Assembly: GCA_003133815.1 (NCBI GenBank)
Contig: PKZR01000460.1
Location: 1 to 6,924, forward strand
DNA: 6,924 nt
Reading direction: 5' to 3'
DNA from: Limisphaerales bacterium
GTDB lineage: Bacteria; Verrucomicrobiota; Verrucomicrobiia; Limisphaerales; UBA11358
A program made the position numbers and the translations under genes. Below the pieces are notes generated by a model. The model made no database searches, was not told the DNA's origin, and worked only from the letters and a program-made list of their open reading frames with translations. Below are positions 6,324-6,924 of the stretch, one piece after another. Numbering within the stretch: the first letter of the stretch is position 1; every line of letters starts with the position of its first letter.

Positions 6324-6924
6324 AATTCTTTTGAGGCTTAACTTCCCGCCATTCCTTCAATTTTTCTTTTGCGACCTCGATTTGTTCCGCGCTGAAGCCG
6401 CGATTGCCCTCAATTTTCTGGACAATTTTTTCCGCGCGATGGAGGTTGCCGGAATGAAAACCGTGCGCCTCGGCAAGTTTCAGCCAGGCATCGAAATCGT
6501 CAGGCAGCTCCGTTATTTTCCGTTCCAGAATCTCAATAGCCGTTCCCAAATAACCACACGCGAGCAGTTCGTCAACTGATTCCGGTAATGCGATGGTTTC
6601 CGGCGCGGTCCTTTTTTGCGCCCATTCGTGGATCGAACGCTGCGCGTATTCAATGTGGCCGGGCGGAATGTGGGGCTGCTTTTCGAGTGCGCGCAGGACT
6701 TCCGCTGCCTTGTCGCTACGCCGCAAATCTTGCGCGTAAAGCCGCATCAACATCAGCGCCGCGTCTGCATTCGACGGATTTTTCGCCAGCATTGAACTCA
6801 AAATTGTCTCCGCTTCGTCGAATTTTCCCTGCGACCGCAGGTGATGTGCTTCGACCAGCGGCTTAGGCTTGTTTGGACGTTCCTGATGGATGTTTGCGCG
6901 CGCCAGAAGCGTCTCCAACACGAG
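6322..6924 (-). CDS. TPR-repeat protein, partial (N-terminus beyond right edge)
   Basis: About 200 residues are visible. The frame is open to the last base of the window, and the only start near the edge is a GTG at 6921, so the real start is probably outside. Helical pairs typical of tetratricopeptide repeats are seen: EAHHLRSQGKFDEAETILSS followed by MLAKNPSNADAALMLMRLY, then SDKAAEVLRALEKQP, and later LLACGYLGTAIEILERKI and LPDDFDAWLKLAEAHG. The end is a charged helix, EQIEVAKEKLKEWREVKPQKN. No membrane segment is visible in this part. TPR proteins act as protein-binding scaffolds; no specific partner can be named. It overlaps the ribosome-binding site of the zinc-ribbon gene, so the pair is likely translated together. 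An N-terminal enzymatic or membrane domain beyond the window cannot be excluded. Confidence 0.8.
   Translation of the reverse strand, partial: LVLETLLARANIHQERPNKPKPLVEAHHLRSQGKFDEAETILSSMLAKNPSNADAALMLMRLYAQDLRRSDKAAEVLRALEKQPHIPPGHIEYAQRSIHEWAQKRTAPETIALPESVDELLACGYLGTAIEILERKITELPDDFDAWLKLAEAHGFHSGNLHRAEKIVQKIEGNRGFSAEQIEVAKEKLKEWREVKPQKN

Overview
This 6,924-base window looks like ordinary chromosome from a free-living Gram-negative-type bacterium. Moderate-to-high GC, a PilB/GspE ATPase, a signal-peptide-bearing proline-rich protein, an FmdB-type zinc ribbon, several TPR proteins and mostly absent Shine-Dalgarno sequences together suggest the Verrucomicrobiota (or a relative in the PVC group). 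That assignment is an inference from style and protein flavour; no rRNA or taxonomic marker is present.

Layout. Bases 1-2189, minus strand: one uninterrupted reading frame of at least 729 codons running off the left edge. It encodes a large GH13 (alpha-amylase superfamily) enzyme with all four conserved regions and an intact D/E/D catalytic triad, followed by a C-terminal extension cut by the window. Two short repeat-like sequences, (TTCTGCATTTTGCA)x2 and a 27-bp palindrome, sit in frame in its 3' half, and two adjacent hairpins lie near its 5' end. Bases 2190-2348: a short divergent intergenic region. Bases 2349-4938, plus strand: a two-gene unit with a 4-nt gap, a TPR protein ending in a MshEN-like domain followed by a full-length PilB/GspE secretion/pilus ATPase. 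Bases 4951-5946, minus strand: a secreted, Pro/Gln/Ser-rich protein of unknown function, convergent with the ATPase and only 12 nt from it. Bases 6067-6924, minus strand: an FmdB-type zinc-ribbon protein preceded by a TPR protein whose 5' end is off the right edge; the Shine-Dalgarno of the zinc-ribbon gene overlaps the stop codon of the TPR gene.

How the genes fit together. The TPR/MshEN-like protein and the ATPase are almost certainly co-transcribed and probably act at the cytoplasmic base of a type IV pilus or type II secretion machine. The GH13 enzyme belongs to glycogen or alpha-glucan metabolism and is not obviously connected to it. The secreted protein and the TPR/zinc-ribbon pair have no assignable pathway.

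No CRISPR array, transposase, integrase, tRNA, rRNA or phage gene was seen. I did not find a clearly new multi-gene system. The items most worth a second look are the orphan MshEN-like domain next to an ATPase whose own N-terminal c-di-GMP motifs look degenerate, the in-frame repeats in the GH13 gene, and the unrecognised secreted protein.
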